Shown piece by piece: positions 50,632-58,863 of a stretch of 64,000 nucleotides of DNA. The translations under genes and the position numbers were made by a program. Under the pieces are notes generated by a model. That model saw nothing but the letters and a program-made list of their open reading frames with translations, was not told the DNA's origin and ran no database searches. Source of the DNA: Achromobacter aloeverae (lineage in GTDB: Bacteria; Pseudomonadota; Gammaproteobacteria; Burkholderiales; Burkholderiaceae_B); assembly GCF_004121055.1 (NCBI RefSeq), contig NZ_PYAL01000001.1:186001-250000 (forward strand), given 5' to 3'. Within the stretch, counting starts at the first letter, position 1; every line of letters starts with the position of its first letter.

Positions 50632-50658
50632 CCGCTAGAACCCCTAGAACCGCTAGAA
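50632..50658. repeat. 9-bp tandem repeat carrying the HAD stop codon
   Basis: CCGCTAGAA, CCCCTAGAA and CCGCTAGAA are adjacent 9-bp units. The stop TAG of the minus-strand HAD gene (50655-50653) is in the last unit, and because the unit is a multiple of three the same TAG recurs in frame twice downstream. Confidence 0.8.
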
Positions 50659-51720
50659 CGCATATACGCGAGACCACTCCTTTTCCATGTCGACTATCGT
50701 CCAACCCTGCCGCTGCGCCTCGTCCAGGGCCTTGTCCAGGCGACCGATCTTGGAGTCGCGGTCATAGGCCCATTCACGCTGCGCGTCGGTGTGATGCACG
50801 AGGCCGGCGAAACGCCTGCCCGCCCCCGCGCTCGTCCACTGCAACATCTGCAGGTCGCCATCCGAATTGCCGAACGCGAAGATGGGACGGCGGCCGATGG
50901 CGTGCTGGATGGCGACGGGCTTGCCGGGACCATCGTCGTAGAACCCCAGCTTGGGCAGGCGCATCAGGCGCGGCTTGCCGTCGTGCATTTCAAACTTGGC
51001 GGCGAAGCTGCTGCCGATGACCTGCTCCGGCGGAATGCCGTAGGCCTGCTGCGCCCAGACCCGCATGAACTCGACCTCGCCGCCCGAGACGATATAGGTC
51101 TTGAAGCCATGCGCGCGCAGGTAATCGAGCAGTTCCCGCATCGGGGCGTAGGTCATGGTGTTGTAGGGCACGTGGAAGCGCGGATGGCGGGCGGTCGCCA
51201 GCCACTGCCGCACCTGGCTGGTGTACTGGTCGCTGTCCATGCCGGTCTGGGTGGCGCCGACGATCTGCAGCAGGTCGCGCGTGGTCAGCTTGGCCAAGGC
51301 GGCGCTGTCGTTGCGCAGCACGGCCTGGAATGCCGGCTTGGTCTTCCACTCCGGATGCGAGGGCGCCATCGTGCGAACCTGGTCCAGCGCGAACATCAGC
51401 TGGAAATACATGGGCTGTTCGCTCCACAGCGTGCCGTCGTTGTCGAACACGGCGATACGCTCCTCCGCCGGAACGAAGTCGGGGCTGCCCGGCTGCGTGA
51501 CCGCCTGGACGAAATCGGTGATGGCGCGGCGCGAGGGTCCGTCGTTCCACGAGGCCAGCGTCGCGGCGGGGACGGTTTGCGCTTGCCCCTGTGCCTCGGC
51601 AGGCGACGGCGGCTTCGATGTCGAGCACGCTGACAGCAGCGATGCCGCGCAGAGGATGAGCCATGCGGTCCAGCGCCCTAGCATGCGTCGCGGGGCTGCA
51701 TATGCACGAAGATCGGTCAT
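50653..51720 (-). CDS. HAD-superfamily phosphatase lipoprotein
   Basis: Predicted 355-residue envelope lipoprotein with a HAD hydrolase domain. The lipobox is LLSAC with cysteine 32. The catalytic motif VFDNDGTLWS holds the nucleophile D93 and acid D95; motif II is in TYIVSGGEVEFM and motifs III/IV in IFAFGNSDGDLQML, so a phosphatase reaction outside the cytoplasm is likely. Its ATG overlaps the BatD-type gene stop by 4 bases. Its coupling to the sulfatase gene (82-base gap) suggests the two hydrolases act on one substrate, removing phosphate and sulfate. Confidence 0.88.
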   Translation of the reverse strand: MTDLRAYAAPRRMLGRWTAWLILCAASLLSACSTSKPPSPAEAQGQAQTVPAATLASWNDGPSRRAITDFVQAVTQPGSPDFVPAEERIAVFDNDGTLWSEQPMYFQLMFALDQVRTMAPSHPEWKTKPAFQAVLRNDSAALAKLTTRDLLQIVGATQTGMDSDQYTSQVRQWLATARHPRFHVPYNTMTYAPMRELLDYLRAHGFKTYIVSGGEVEFMRVWAQQAYGIPPEQVIGSSFAAKFEMHDGKPRLMRLPKLGFYDDGPGKPVAIQHAIGRRPIFAFGNSDGDLQMLQWTSAGAGRRFAGLVHHTDAQREWAYDRDSKIGRLDKALDEAQRQGWTIVDMEKEWSRVYAF

Positions 51721-53387
51721 GCCGTGCTCTCCAGGTCGGGTTTGGAAGGTGTGGGCGTGGCGGAACCGCCGGCCTCGCCAGCCACCGCGGGCAGCCATTG
51801 CGCGGCCGGTTCCGAAGGCCGGGATGAGCACTCGGCCAGCGAGCGCGGCAAGGCGTGGGCAGGCCGCGGGGCCCGGTGCCTGCGCCAGGCCGCACGCCAC
51901 GCCCGCGTTTCCGACGCCAGGCGATTCCGGTCTTCGCCCGCGTGCGACCGATCGCCGGAACGGGGCCCGTATGCCTGACGCAAGGCCGCCCCGGCGGCAG
52001 CCTGCTCTCCCGCGCCCAGCGGCGCCACCGCCATGCGCATGGCCGGCATGCCCGTGCATTTGCGCAGCCATCGGTAGCAGGCGGTCAAAGCCGTCGGTTC
52101 GCCGCGCGATTCGCGCTGCCATGCACGCCAGTAATAGGGCTCGCTGGACCGCCAGCGCGCCCTGCCCCGACGAGCGGCCTCGCGCACCGCGCGTGCGCCA
52201 CGCCGCCACCAGGGCCATGTCACCCACAGCAGCAGCAGGAGCGGCGCCAGGATGGCCACGGCGGTCACGGCCCAGGGCGGCACCACCCAACGGGCACTTT
52301 GCCGCAGGCGCGACAGGTCATCGGCCAGGGAAAACGGCACGTCGGCCCGGGGCGCCACGGCCACCGTCACGCGCCGTCCCGGCATGGTTTGCGTCTCCAA
52401 CGCGCCGTCGGCGGTATTGCGCCATTGCAGGGTCACGGACGGCAGGTCGAACGTTCCCGCGTCCATGGCCACGTACTCCACCCGATCGATACGCTGCCCG
52501 CCGACAAAGCCGCCCCGGCCATCGGTCAATGTCGTGACCTGCGGCTCCAGCGGATAGCGGTTGAAATGCGGTATCTCGTCCAGGGGCGCGGGCTGGAGCA
52601 ACATGGCCTGCACCCCTTGCGCGCGTTGCGTGATGGTCCGGGTGATGCGGCCACCGGTCACCAGCGGGTCCGGCGCCAGGACATAGTCCTGCGTGATGCT
52701 CATCCGCGTGGCGGCCGCGCCGCCTGTTGCGCGGGAGACGGCGCCCTGCGATGCGCCCGCGCCGCCGCGTGCCGCCGCTGCCCCGCCTTGCGCGCCAGCA
52801 AGGCCGCCGCCCACCTCGATGGCCAGCGGCGCGCTGCTGGCAGAGACCTCGTTTCCGCCCGGTCCAACCTTGGCGCTGACGGTCAATGCCGGCAGCTGCA
52901 ACGTACCGGGTTGCGCGGCGATCAGCAGATAGGTGTAGCGCACGCCGACATAGGACACGCCATCCTTGTCCTCGCGTATCAACTCGCCCTCGCCCGATGG
53001 CGCGGTGACCATCACGCCCGGCAGGTCCAAGGCGGGCAGGCGCGGCGGCTGCGTGAACCAGGTTGGGGTCAGGACATCGACCCGCAGCGCGATGGTCGCG
53101 TTCGCCTGGGCTTCCGATGGGGCATGAACGGCTACCCGCAATGGCGGCGCGTCCTGCGCGGCGGCTGGAGCGGGCATGGCCAAGCATGCGGTGGCCAGCG
53201 CCAGCAAGAGCATGACAGACCGCGGCCGGGTCCGCGACAGCGGGCGGACCAGGGCCAGGGCCAGCGCCACAACGAAGGCCCGGACCCGGACCTTGGCCGG
53301 GAACGGCGACAACGAGCGGTATTGCAGCGCAGGCCTGCCCGCATCGCGCATGCGTGGGCGCCATTCCAGGCGACGGGCCATCGTCAT
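51717..53387 (-). CDS. BatD-like membrane protein
   Basis: Predicted 556-residue membrane-anchored periplasmic protein of the BatD type. An N-terminal hydrophobic stretch (SVMLLLALATACLAMPAPAAAQ) near 58-78 acts as signal, then beta-rich domains with TWFTQPPRLPALDLPGV and GFVGGQRIDRVEYVAMDAGTF, then a transmembrane helix near 395-415 (WAVTAVAILAPLLLLLWVTWPWW). The cytoplasmic tail is arginine-rich. The unusually long, basic region before the signal hints that a later start (MARRLEW or further) is possible. It is the last of the MoxR/vWA module, overlapping the vWA-TPR gene by 4 bases. Confidence 0.82.
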   Translation of the reverse strand: MTMARRLEWRPRMRDAGRPALQYRSLSPFPAKVRVRAFVVALALALVRPLSRTRPRSVMLLLALATACLAMPAPAAAQDAPPLRVAVHAPSEAQANATIALRVDVLTPTWFTQPPRLPALDLPGVMVTAPSGEGELIREDKDGVSYVGVRYTYLLIAAQPGTLQLPALTVSAKVGPGGNEVSASSAPLAIEVGGGLAGAQGGAAAARGGAGASQGAVSRATGGAAATRMSITQDYVLAPDPLVTGGRITRTITQRAQGVQAMLLQPAPLDEIPHFNRYPLEPQVTTLTDGRGGFVGGQRIDRVEYVAMDAGTFDLPSVTLQWRNTADGALETQTMPGRRVTVAVAPRADVPFSLADDLSRLRQSARWVVPPWAVTAVAILAPLLLLLWVTWPWWRRGARAVREAARRGRARWRSSEPYYWRAWQRESRGEPTALTACYRWLRKCTGMPAMRMAVAPLGAGEQAAAGAALRQAYGPRSGDRSHAGEDRNRLASETRAWRAAWRRHRAPRPAHALPRSLAECSSRPSEPAAQWLPAVAGEAGGSATPTPSKPDLESTA

Positions 53388-54916
53388 GGCGCCCTCCCTG
53401 CCGCCGCATCCTGGGCCGCGAACTTGCCGCGCAGGAAGCGGGCGGGCGACAGCGTCAGGTTGCGCAGCCACATCTCCTCGGACGGCGCCTGCCCGGCATG
53501 CGTCGCCACCCTCTGGCCGGCCTTGGCGGTCTTGTCCTGTATCGTCTTGTCGGGCGGCTCGCCTTCGTCGCCCTGCGTTTCCTGCGTCATCGATTCCAGC
53601 AGGCGCGCCACGATGCCGCGATTGACCACGGCCGGCTCCCATCCCGGCTTGATGGCCAGGGCCTGGTCATAGGCCGCCAGCGCGGCGTCATACTGGCGCA
53701 GCCGCGTCTGGGTATTGGCCACGTAGAAATAGCCTTCGGCCGTGGTCAAGGGCGTGAAGGCCTGCAAGGCCGCCTGGTACTTGCCGGCCTGATAGGCCGC
53801 GCGTCCCTTCCAGTAGGGATCGCGGAAGCGCGCCATCGCGGTTTCGTAGTCGCCGCGATCGAAAGCCATGCGGCCTTGCTGGTCGGGCGTGAAGAATGCA
53901 TCGGCCAAGGGGCCGGCCCGCGCCGGCTGCGGCGCCGCCAGGACCACGATGCCGGCCAGCAGGCAGGCATGCCACGCCACGCGCCATCCCCGCCGCAACG
54001 CGGCCAGCGCCAGCAAGGCCAGCGGCCAGCAGAGCCAATAGCCTGCTTCCTTCCAGTGCGGCGGTCCGGCGTACGCATCCTGCACTTCCCGGAAATGCTG
54101 TTGTGCGTGCAAGGTGATCCAGTCCAGGTCGTCCTTGCCGCCGGTCAGGCTGCCCAAGGGCGCGCCGGCCGCGCGCGCGAGGTCGCGCAGGGCCGCCTCG
54201 TCGATGCCCCCGGCGGCGCCGCCGGCGCCCCGCAAGCCGACCGCCATGACCAGCACCTGCATGTCCTTTACCGCCTGCGCCGCCTGCTTCACGGCCGCCA
54301 TCCGCGCGGTATCGGCGCCATCCGTCAACAGCAGCAAGGTGCCCCCTGCCCGCTCGGCGGCCAGCACCTGGGCGGCCACGGCGACCGTGCCCGCCGCATC
54401 GTGCCCCGCGCTGGCGATCAGGTCCGAGGACAGCGCCTGCGTGAAGAGATCCAGCAGATCCTTGTCGTCGGTCGGCGGCAGCACCAGGTGGCTGCTGCCC
54501 GCATAGGCGATCAACCCGGTCTTCGCGCCCGCGCGCCGGGCCGCAAGGTCGCGCACCGTCCGCTTGGCCGCCTCCAAGCGCGATGGCGGCACGTCCTTGG
54601 CGTCCATCGAGGGCGACAGGTCCACCGCCACGATAAGCGGCGCGACGTTGTCGAGGAAGTCCGGTTCGTCCCGCTCCCAGGCCGGTCCCGCGGCGGCCAC
54701 GGCGGCCACAGCCAGGATGGCCGCCAGCACGTCGATGGGACGCGGCCCCCGTCCGCCCGGCGTATGGACCAGCAGATAAGGCAGCAAGGCTGGCGCGATG
54801 CGGCCGTCCTGCATCATGCGCCCTTGCGTGGCCCGCCATGCCCACCACAGCAGCGCGGCGACAGGTACGCCAAGCAGCCACCACGGGCGCAGGAAATGAA
54901 AGGCGCTCAGGTCCAT
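53384..54916 (-). CDS. vWA domain protein with TPR repeats (BatB/BatC-like)
   Basis: Predicted 510-residue inner-membrane protein. Two N-terminal hydrophobic segments precede a vWA domain whose MIDAS begins VAVDLSPSMD near 91-100, with TDGADTARMA later. Further membrane segments (AGYWLCWPLALLALAALRRG and LLAGIVVLAAPQPARA) are followed by a periplasmic TPR region (GDYETAMARFRD, YKAGKYQAALQAF-type repeats, AALAAYDQALAIKPGWEPAVVNRG). This joins BatB and BatC functions in one chain. Start ATG 54916 has AGGAGG and overlaps the upstream vWA gene by 10 bases. Presumed partner of the MoxR ATPase. Confidence 0.88.
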   Translation of the reverse strand: MDLSAFHFLRPWWLLGVPVAALLWWAWRATQGRMMQDGRIAPALLPYLLVHTPGGRGPRPIDVLAAILAVAAVAAAGPAWERDEPDFLDNVAPLIVAVDLSPSMDAKDVPPSRLEAAKRTVRDLAARRAGAKTGLIAYAGSSHLVLPPTDDKDLLDLFTQALSSDLIASAGHDAAGTVAVAAQVLAAERAGGTLLLLTDGADTARMAAVKQAAQAVKDMQVLVMAVGLRGAGGAAGGIDEAALRDLARAAGAPLGSLTGGKDDLDWITLHAQQHFREVQDAYAGPPHWKEAGYWLCWPLALLALAALRRGWRVAWHACLLAGIVVLAAPQPARAGPLADAFFTPDQQGRMAFDRGDYETAMARFRDPYWKGRAAYQAGKYQAALQAFTPLTTAEGYFYVANTQTRLRQYDAALAAYDQALAIKPGWEPAVVNRGIVARLLESMTQETQGDEGEPPDKTIQDKTAKAGQRVATHAGQAPSEEMWLRNLTLSPARFLRGKFAAQDAAAGRAP

Positions 54917-56091
54917 GCGCCCTCCTTGCGGTCCAGGCTCTCGTCGCACGCCGTGATCGGGTCGCCGGCCGTGCGCGTCTTGCCGTTCATGACATGGCCC
55001 GCGCCGGCGTAGGAGGGGTGGTCGGCGGTCTCGCCGCCTGCCCGGCCTGTCGCGGCGCCCCTTGCATCGATCCCGCCACCGTCGCTCGTGCCGCCATCGC
55101 CATGCGCCCCGCCCTCGGCGCGCGCTGCCGCCCAGCCCGCCAGCGCCGCCAGCACATGCCAGGCTGCCAGCAGGCACAACGCCAGCGCCACCGGCACCCA
55201 GAAGAACTCGCGCTTGGGCTGATGCCGCAAGGTCCTGACCTCGCGCGGCGTGATGCGGTCCAGCGTGGCGTAGACCGATTGCAACGCGGCCTGGTCCTGG
55301 GCACGGAAGAATTGCCCGCCAGTCGTTCGCGCGATATCGCGCAGGGCACCGAAATCGACGCGGTCTTCGCCCGTCGCCGCGGGATCGCCTATCCCTATGG
55401 TGTGGACCACGATGCCGTGCTGCTTCGCCAGCGCCGCGGCGCGCGCCGGCGGCACGGCGCTGCTGGTGTCGTTGCCGTCGGTCAGCAGCATCATGACCTT
55501 GTCCTGCTCCCGGGCCGCATCGAGCATGCGTATGCCCAGCCCGATCGCGTCGCCGATGGCGGTATTGGGCCCCGCCATGCCGACGGCCGTCTGGTCCAGC
55601 AGCAGGCGCAGGGCGGCATGGTCCAGCGTCAAGGGCGCCTGCGGGTACGCGCCCGCGCCGAAGACGACCAGGCCCAGCCGGTCGTCGGCACGCTTCTCGA
55701 TGAAGTCCCGCACCACCGAGCGCACCGCTTCCCACCGCGTGGCCTCGCGTCCATCGGGGGCTCGAAAATCGCGGGTGTCCATGGACTGCGATATGTCCAG
55801 GGCCAGCAGGATGTCGCGCACGGGTTCGACGTGTACCAGTGGCGGTTCCACCCATTGCGGCCGCGCCAGCGCCAGCAGCGCCAGCAGCCAGACGGCCAGG
55901 TTCAGCCACAGCTGGGCGCCTGCGGCCCGCACGCCCGGCCGCGTGGGGGACTTGCCCGTCAACCGGGCCATGGTGTCGAAGAATGGCGCGCGCAAGGCAC
56001 TGCGCCCGTGCAGGTAGGCCGGCAGCCAGCGATAGGCCGCCCACGCCAGGGGCGCGGCAAGCAGCAGCCACGGATACTCAAGCCGCCACAT
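54907..56091 (-). CDS. vWA domain membrane protein (BatA-like)
   Basis: Predicted 394-residue inner-membrane protein. The N-terminal segment (YPWLLLAAPLAWAAYRWL) and a second one near 63-80 flank the vWA domain; the MIDAS is ALDISQSMDTRD near 93-104, with LLTDGNDTSS and VHTIGIGDP following. A third hydrophobic segment lies near 300-325. Unlike typical BatA, it ends with a roughly 70-residue glycine/aspartate-rich tail (GGAHGDGGTSDGGG) of no known fold. ATG 56091 has GGAG upstream and overlaps the DUF4381 gene by 14 bases. Confidence 0.88.
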   Translation of the reverse strand: MWRLEYPWLLLAAPLAWAAYRWLPAYLHGRSALRAPFFDTMARLTGKSPTRPGVRAAGAQLWLNLAVWLLALLALARPQWVEPPLVHVEPVRDILLALDISQSMDTRDFRAPDGREATRWEAVRSVVRDFIEKRADDRLGLVVFGAGAYPQAPLTLDHAALRLLLDQTAVGMAGPNTAIGDAIGLGIRMLDAAREQDKVMMLLTDGNDTSSAVPPARAAALAKQHGIVVHTIGIGDPAATGEDRVDFGALRDIARTTGGQFFRAQDQAALQSVYATLDRITPREVRTLRHQPKREFFWVPVALALCLLAAWHVLAALAGWAAARAEGGAHGDGGTSDGGGIDARGAATGRAGGETADHPSYAGAGHVMNGKTRTAGDPITACDESLDRKEGAWT

Positions 56092-56719
56092 GATGACGCT
56101 CCATCCACCGCAGGCTGTCGTCGAACAGCCGCCCCAGGGCCGCCGGATCGATATCGCGCACCGTCGCATCGGGGGCATAGGCGAGTATCGGCAGCAGGCG
56201 AACGCTGTCGACGGACAATGGAGCCGCGACTGGCGGCCCGCGGTCCGCGTCCCGGCCGGCAGTGCCTCGCCCGCGCTCCAGCATGGTCCCCGGTCCCATG
56301 TCCTGGGCGAGATACGCCATCCATGCCTGACCCGACAGGGCGGCGACGCCGACAGCCGGAACGTCCGGCGGCGGCGACCCGTGGTGTCGCCCCTGCCACC
56401 CAGCCTGCTTATGCCGCCCTGCACGCTCCGCATGGATGGCCGCCGCGGCCAATGCCGTCCGCTTGAGCAAATCCGGCAGCTGCCTTGCCGCCAGCGGCCG
56501 CAGCTCGGCTTCCTTCCGTATGCGAGCCAATTCGGCCAACGCCTGCCTGCGGTAGAGGTTGCGCCGCCGCGTGCGCACCGTCGCGAGCAGCCCATAGGCA
56601 GCGAGCGCGCAGATCACCACGGCGACCACCGCCCATCCCCATGTCTGCGGCCAGTACGACACGGGCGCCGGCAAGGGCAGCTCGCGCAGTTGGTCCAGGC
56701 CCGGCAGGTCGGTGCTCAT
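56078..56719 (-). CDS. DUF4381 membrane protein
   Basis: Predicted 213-residue protein of the DUF4381 family. One transmembrane helix near 28-48 (WAVVAVVICALAAYGLLATV) follows the short N-terminal LPGLDQLRELPLPAPVSYWPQT, the family signature. The rest is a cytoplasmic helical region (ALAELARIRKEAELRPLAARQLPDLLKRTALAA) with an arginine-rich insert near 125. Its ATG overlaps the DUF58 stop by 4 bases. These proteins occur only within MoxR/vWA modules and may recruit the vWA proteins to the ATPase. Confidence 0.88.
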   Translation of the reverse strand: MSTDLPGLDQLRELPLPAPVSYWPQTWGWAVVAVVICALAAYGLLATVRTRRRNLYRRQALAELARIRKEAELRPLAARQLPDLLKRTALAAAAIHAERAGRHKQAGWQGRHHGSPPPDVPAVGVAALSGQAWMAYLAQDMGPGTMLERGRGTAGRDADRGPPVAAPLSVDSVRLLPILAYAPDATVRDIDPAALGRLFDDSLRWMERHHVAA

Positions 56720-57750
56720 GTGCGCCCTCCCGCCGCCTGCCGGCCCAGCTCGCGCCGCAGCTGCGCCGATTCGTCCTGCACCGTGTCCATCGTCATCAGC
56801 GGCACGCGGCTGCGCCGCAGCAAATCCGCGACTTCGCGCAGGCGGCCGCTGAAAAAGTCCGCCAAGGGCTGGCGTTCGTGATGACGCCCCACGGCGATGT
56901 CCAGCTGCAACTCGCCCTGCGTCACGACCAGTCGGCCGCGCCGGGGAATATCCTGGGCCATCGGGTCGAACACCAGCATGCCGACCACGTCGTTGTGCAG
57001 CGCCAACAGGCGCAGCGTACGCAGCGTTTCCGCATCGGCGCCGGCGAAGTCGCTGACCACGCAAACCAGGCTATCGTGCGGCGCCAGCGCCAGGGCGGCG
57101 CGCAAGGCCGCATTCAGGCCCGTCATCGCGGGACGGTCGGGGCGGTCCGCCGCCAGCGCACCGTTGGCGCGCACCACTTCGGCCAGCAAGGCCTGCACGC
57201 GATCGCGGCTGCGCAAGGGCTTGAACACTTTCTGCCCATCGTCATCGAAGACCACGCCGCCCACCCTGTCGCCCGCGCGCAGGGCCATCCACGCCGCCAA
57301 CGCCGCCAGGCGCGCCGCGACCGCGCACTTGAACGCGCGCACGGACCCGAAATACATGGTCATGCGCTGGTCGACCACGATGAGCGCGGGTCGGTCGCGC
57401 TCCTCCGTATAGGACCGCACATAGGGCTTGCCGTAGCGCAGCGACGCGCGCAAATCAAGCTGGCGCAGATCGTCTCCCGCCACATAGCGCCGCAACTCCG
57501 AGAAATCCAGTCCGCGCCCGCGCAGGCGCGATCCGTGCGCGCCTGCCAGCACGCTGTTCAAGGGTTGGCGCGAGCCGAAGGACAAGCCGGTTACCGCTGC
57601 CTCCAGGGCGACCAGCTCCGCCAGGGAAGGATGGACCGGATGGGGCGCGGCGCGTGTCGCGGCGGGCGATGCCGGGGGCGGCTTCATCGGCTTTGCCGAG
57701 TTCGCGGACCATGGGGCGGAAGATGGGGGCGGTGTTGCGCGCGGCGACAT
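56716..57750 (-). CDS. DUF58 (vWA-like) protein of MoxR module
   Basis: Predicted 344-residue cytoplasmic DUF58 protein. The core starts SRLRGRGLDFSELRRYVAGDDLRQLDLRASLRYGKPYVRSYTEERDRP, the DUF58 hallmark, then IVVDQRMTMYFG, a degenerate MIDAS-like strand (DQRMTM instead of DxSxS), so metal binding may be altered. The C-terminus has VCVVSDFAGADAETLRTLRLLALHNDVVGMLVFDP. The N-terminal 45 residues are proline/alanine-rich. It begins 9 bases after the MoxR gene and interacts with MoxR in known systems. Confidence 0.88.
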   Translation of the reverse strand: MSPRATPPPSSAPWSANSAKPMKPPPASPAATRAAPHPVHPSLAELVALEAAVTGLSFGSRQPLNSVLAGAHGSRLRGRGLDFSELRRYVAGDDLRQLDLRASLRYGKPYVRSYTEERDRPALIVVDQRMTMYFGSVRAFKCAVAARLAALAAWMALRAGDRVGGVVFDDDGQKVFKPLRSRDRVQALLAEVVRANGALAADRPDRPAMTGLNAALRAALALAPHDSLVCVVSDFAGADAETLRTLRLLALHNDVVGMLVFDPMAQDIPRRGRLVVTQGELQLDIAVGRHHERQPLADFFSGRLREVADLLRRSRVPLMTMDTVQDESAQLRRELGRQAAGGRT

Positions 57751-57759
57751 GTGTGTCTC

Positions 57760-58743
57760 CTACGCGGGCACCGCGACGGCATCCAGCAGGCGGTCGATGG
57801 CCTGCTCGGCCGTCACGCCTTCGGCCACGGCGTCATAGGACAGGTGCAAGCGATGCCGCAACACGGCGTGGGCGACCGCGCGCACGTCATCGGGCGAACT
57901 GAAATCGGCCCCGGCCAGCCACGCATGCGCGCGCGCCGCCCGGTCCAGCGCGATCGCGCCGCGCGGACTGGCGCCGATCTGTATCCAGCGCGCCAGGTCG
58001 GCATCCGCCGGATGCCGGGTCGCGTTCACCAGGTCCACCACATAGCGGTCCACGGCCGGCGCGACATGCAGCGCCGCCACTTCCGCGCGGCAGGCGAACA
58101 GATCGTCCTGGCTTATGCGCAGCTCGTCGCCATGGGCCGCGGAGGCGTCCTGCCCGTCGCCGCCAGCCGGCGCGCGCAACAGCGCCAGCATCGCCGCCTC
58201 GTCATCCGGGCCGGGATAATCCAGGCGTATCTTCATCAGGAAGCGATCCATCTGCGCTTCCGGCAAGGGGTAGGTGCCCTCCTGCTCGATCGGATTTTGC
58301 GTGGCCAGGACCATGAACAGCGGCGGCATGGGCTGCGTAACGCCGCCCACGGTGATCTGCCGCTCCTCCATTGCCTCCAGCAAGGCGGATTGCACCTTGG
58401 CCGGAGCGCGATTGATTTCATCGGCCAGCACCAGGTTGCCGAACAAGGGACCGGCCTGGAACTTGACCTGGTGCCGTCCGTCGGCGTCCTGCTGCAGCAC
58501 GTCCGCGCCCGTGATATCGGAAGGCAGCAGATCCGGCGTGAACTGGATGCGGCTCATGTCGGCCGCCAGGTGCGCGGCCAGCGCCTTTACCGTGCGGGTC
58601 TTCGCCAACCCGGGCAGGCTTTCCAACAGGACATGCCCGTCGGCCAGCAAGGCAACCAGCACCAGCCGTATCACCGCCGCCTGGCCGAGCACCGACCGGG
58701 CGACCGCCTGCTCAAGCGCCAGGATGTCCGTACGATCTGCCAT
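57760..58743 (-). CDS. moxR: MoxR-family AAA+ ATPase
   Basis: Predicted 327-residue cytoplasmic AAA+ ATPase. Walker A is ESLPGLAKTR at 41-50, Walker B LVLADEINRAP near 104-114, sensor 1 lies in LATQNPIEQEGTYPLPEAQMDRFLMKI, and arginine fingers follow. MoxR ATPases act as chaperones with vWA proteins in metal insertion or assembly of enzyme complexes, for example methanol dehydrogenase. ATG 58743 has AGGGGGG upstream. It starts the module MoxR-DUF58-DUF4381-vWA-vWA/TPR-BatD, here linked to a sulfatase and its activating enzyme, which is not a pairing I know. The role in sulfatase maturation is inference. Confidence 0.93.
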   Translation of the reverse strand: MADRTDILALEQAVARSVLGQAAVIRLVLVALLADGHVLLESLPGLAKTRTVKALAAHLAADMSRIQFTPDLLPSDITGADVLQQDADGRHQVKFQAGPLFGNLVLADEINRAPAKVQSALLEAMEERQITVGGVTQPMPPLFMVLATQNPIEQEGTYPLPEAQMDRFLMKIRLDYPGPDDEAAMLALLRAPAGGDGQDASAAHGDELRISQDDLFACRAEVAALHVAPAVDRYVVDLVNATRHPADADLARWIQIGASPRGAIALDRAARAHAWLAGADFSSPDDVRAVAHAVLRHRLHLSYDAVAEGVTAEQAIDRLLDAVAVPA

Positions 58744-58863
58744 GCCCATCCCCCCTTTGGCATCGGGCAATCATTGGGAAACGAAGAGGTTGCAGGATTC
58801 GGGATCCGCGCGATGGTCCCGTCCCCGCAGCTCCAGCGACTTGTCAAGATGAGGGGCCGGCCC

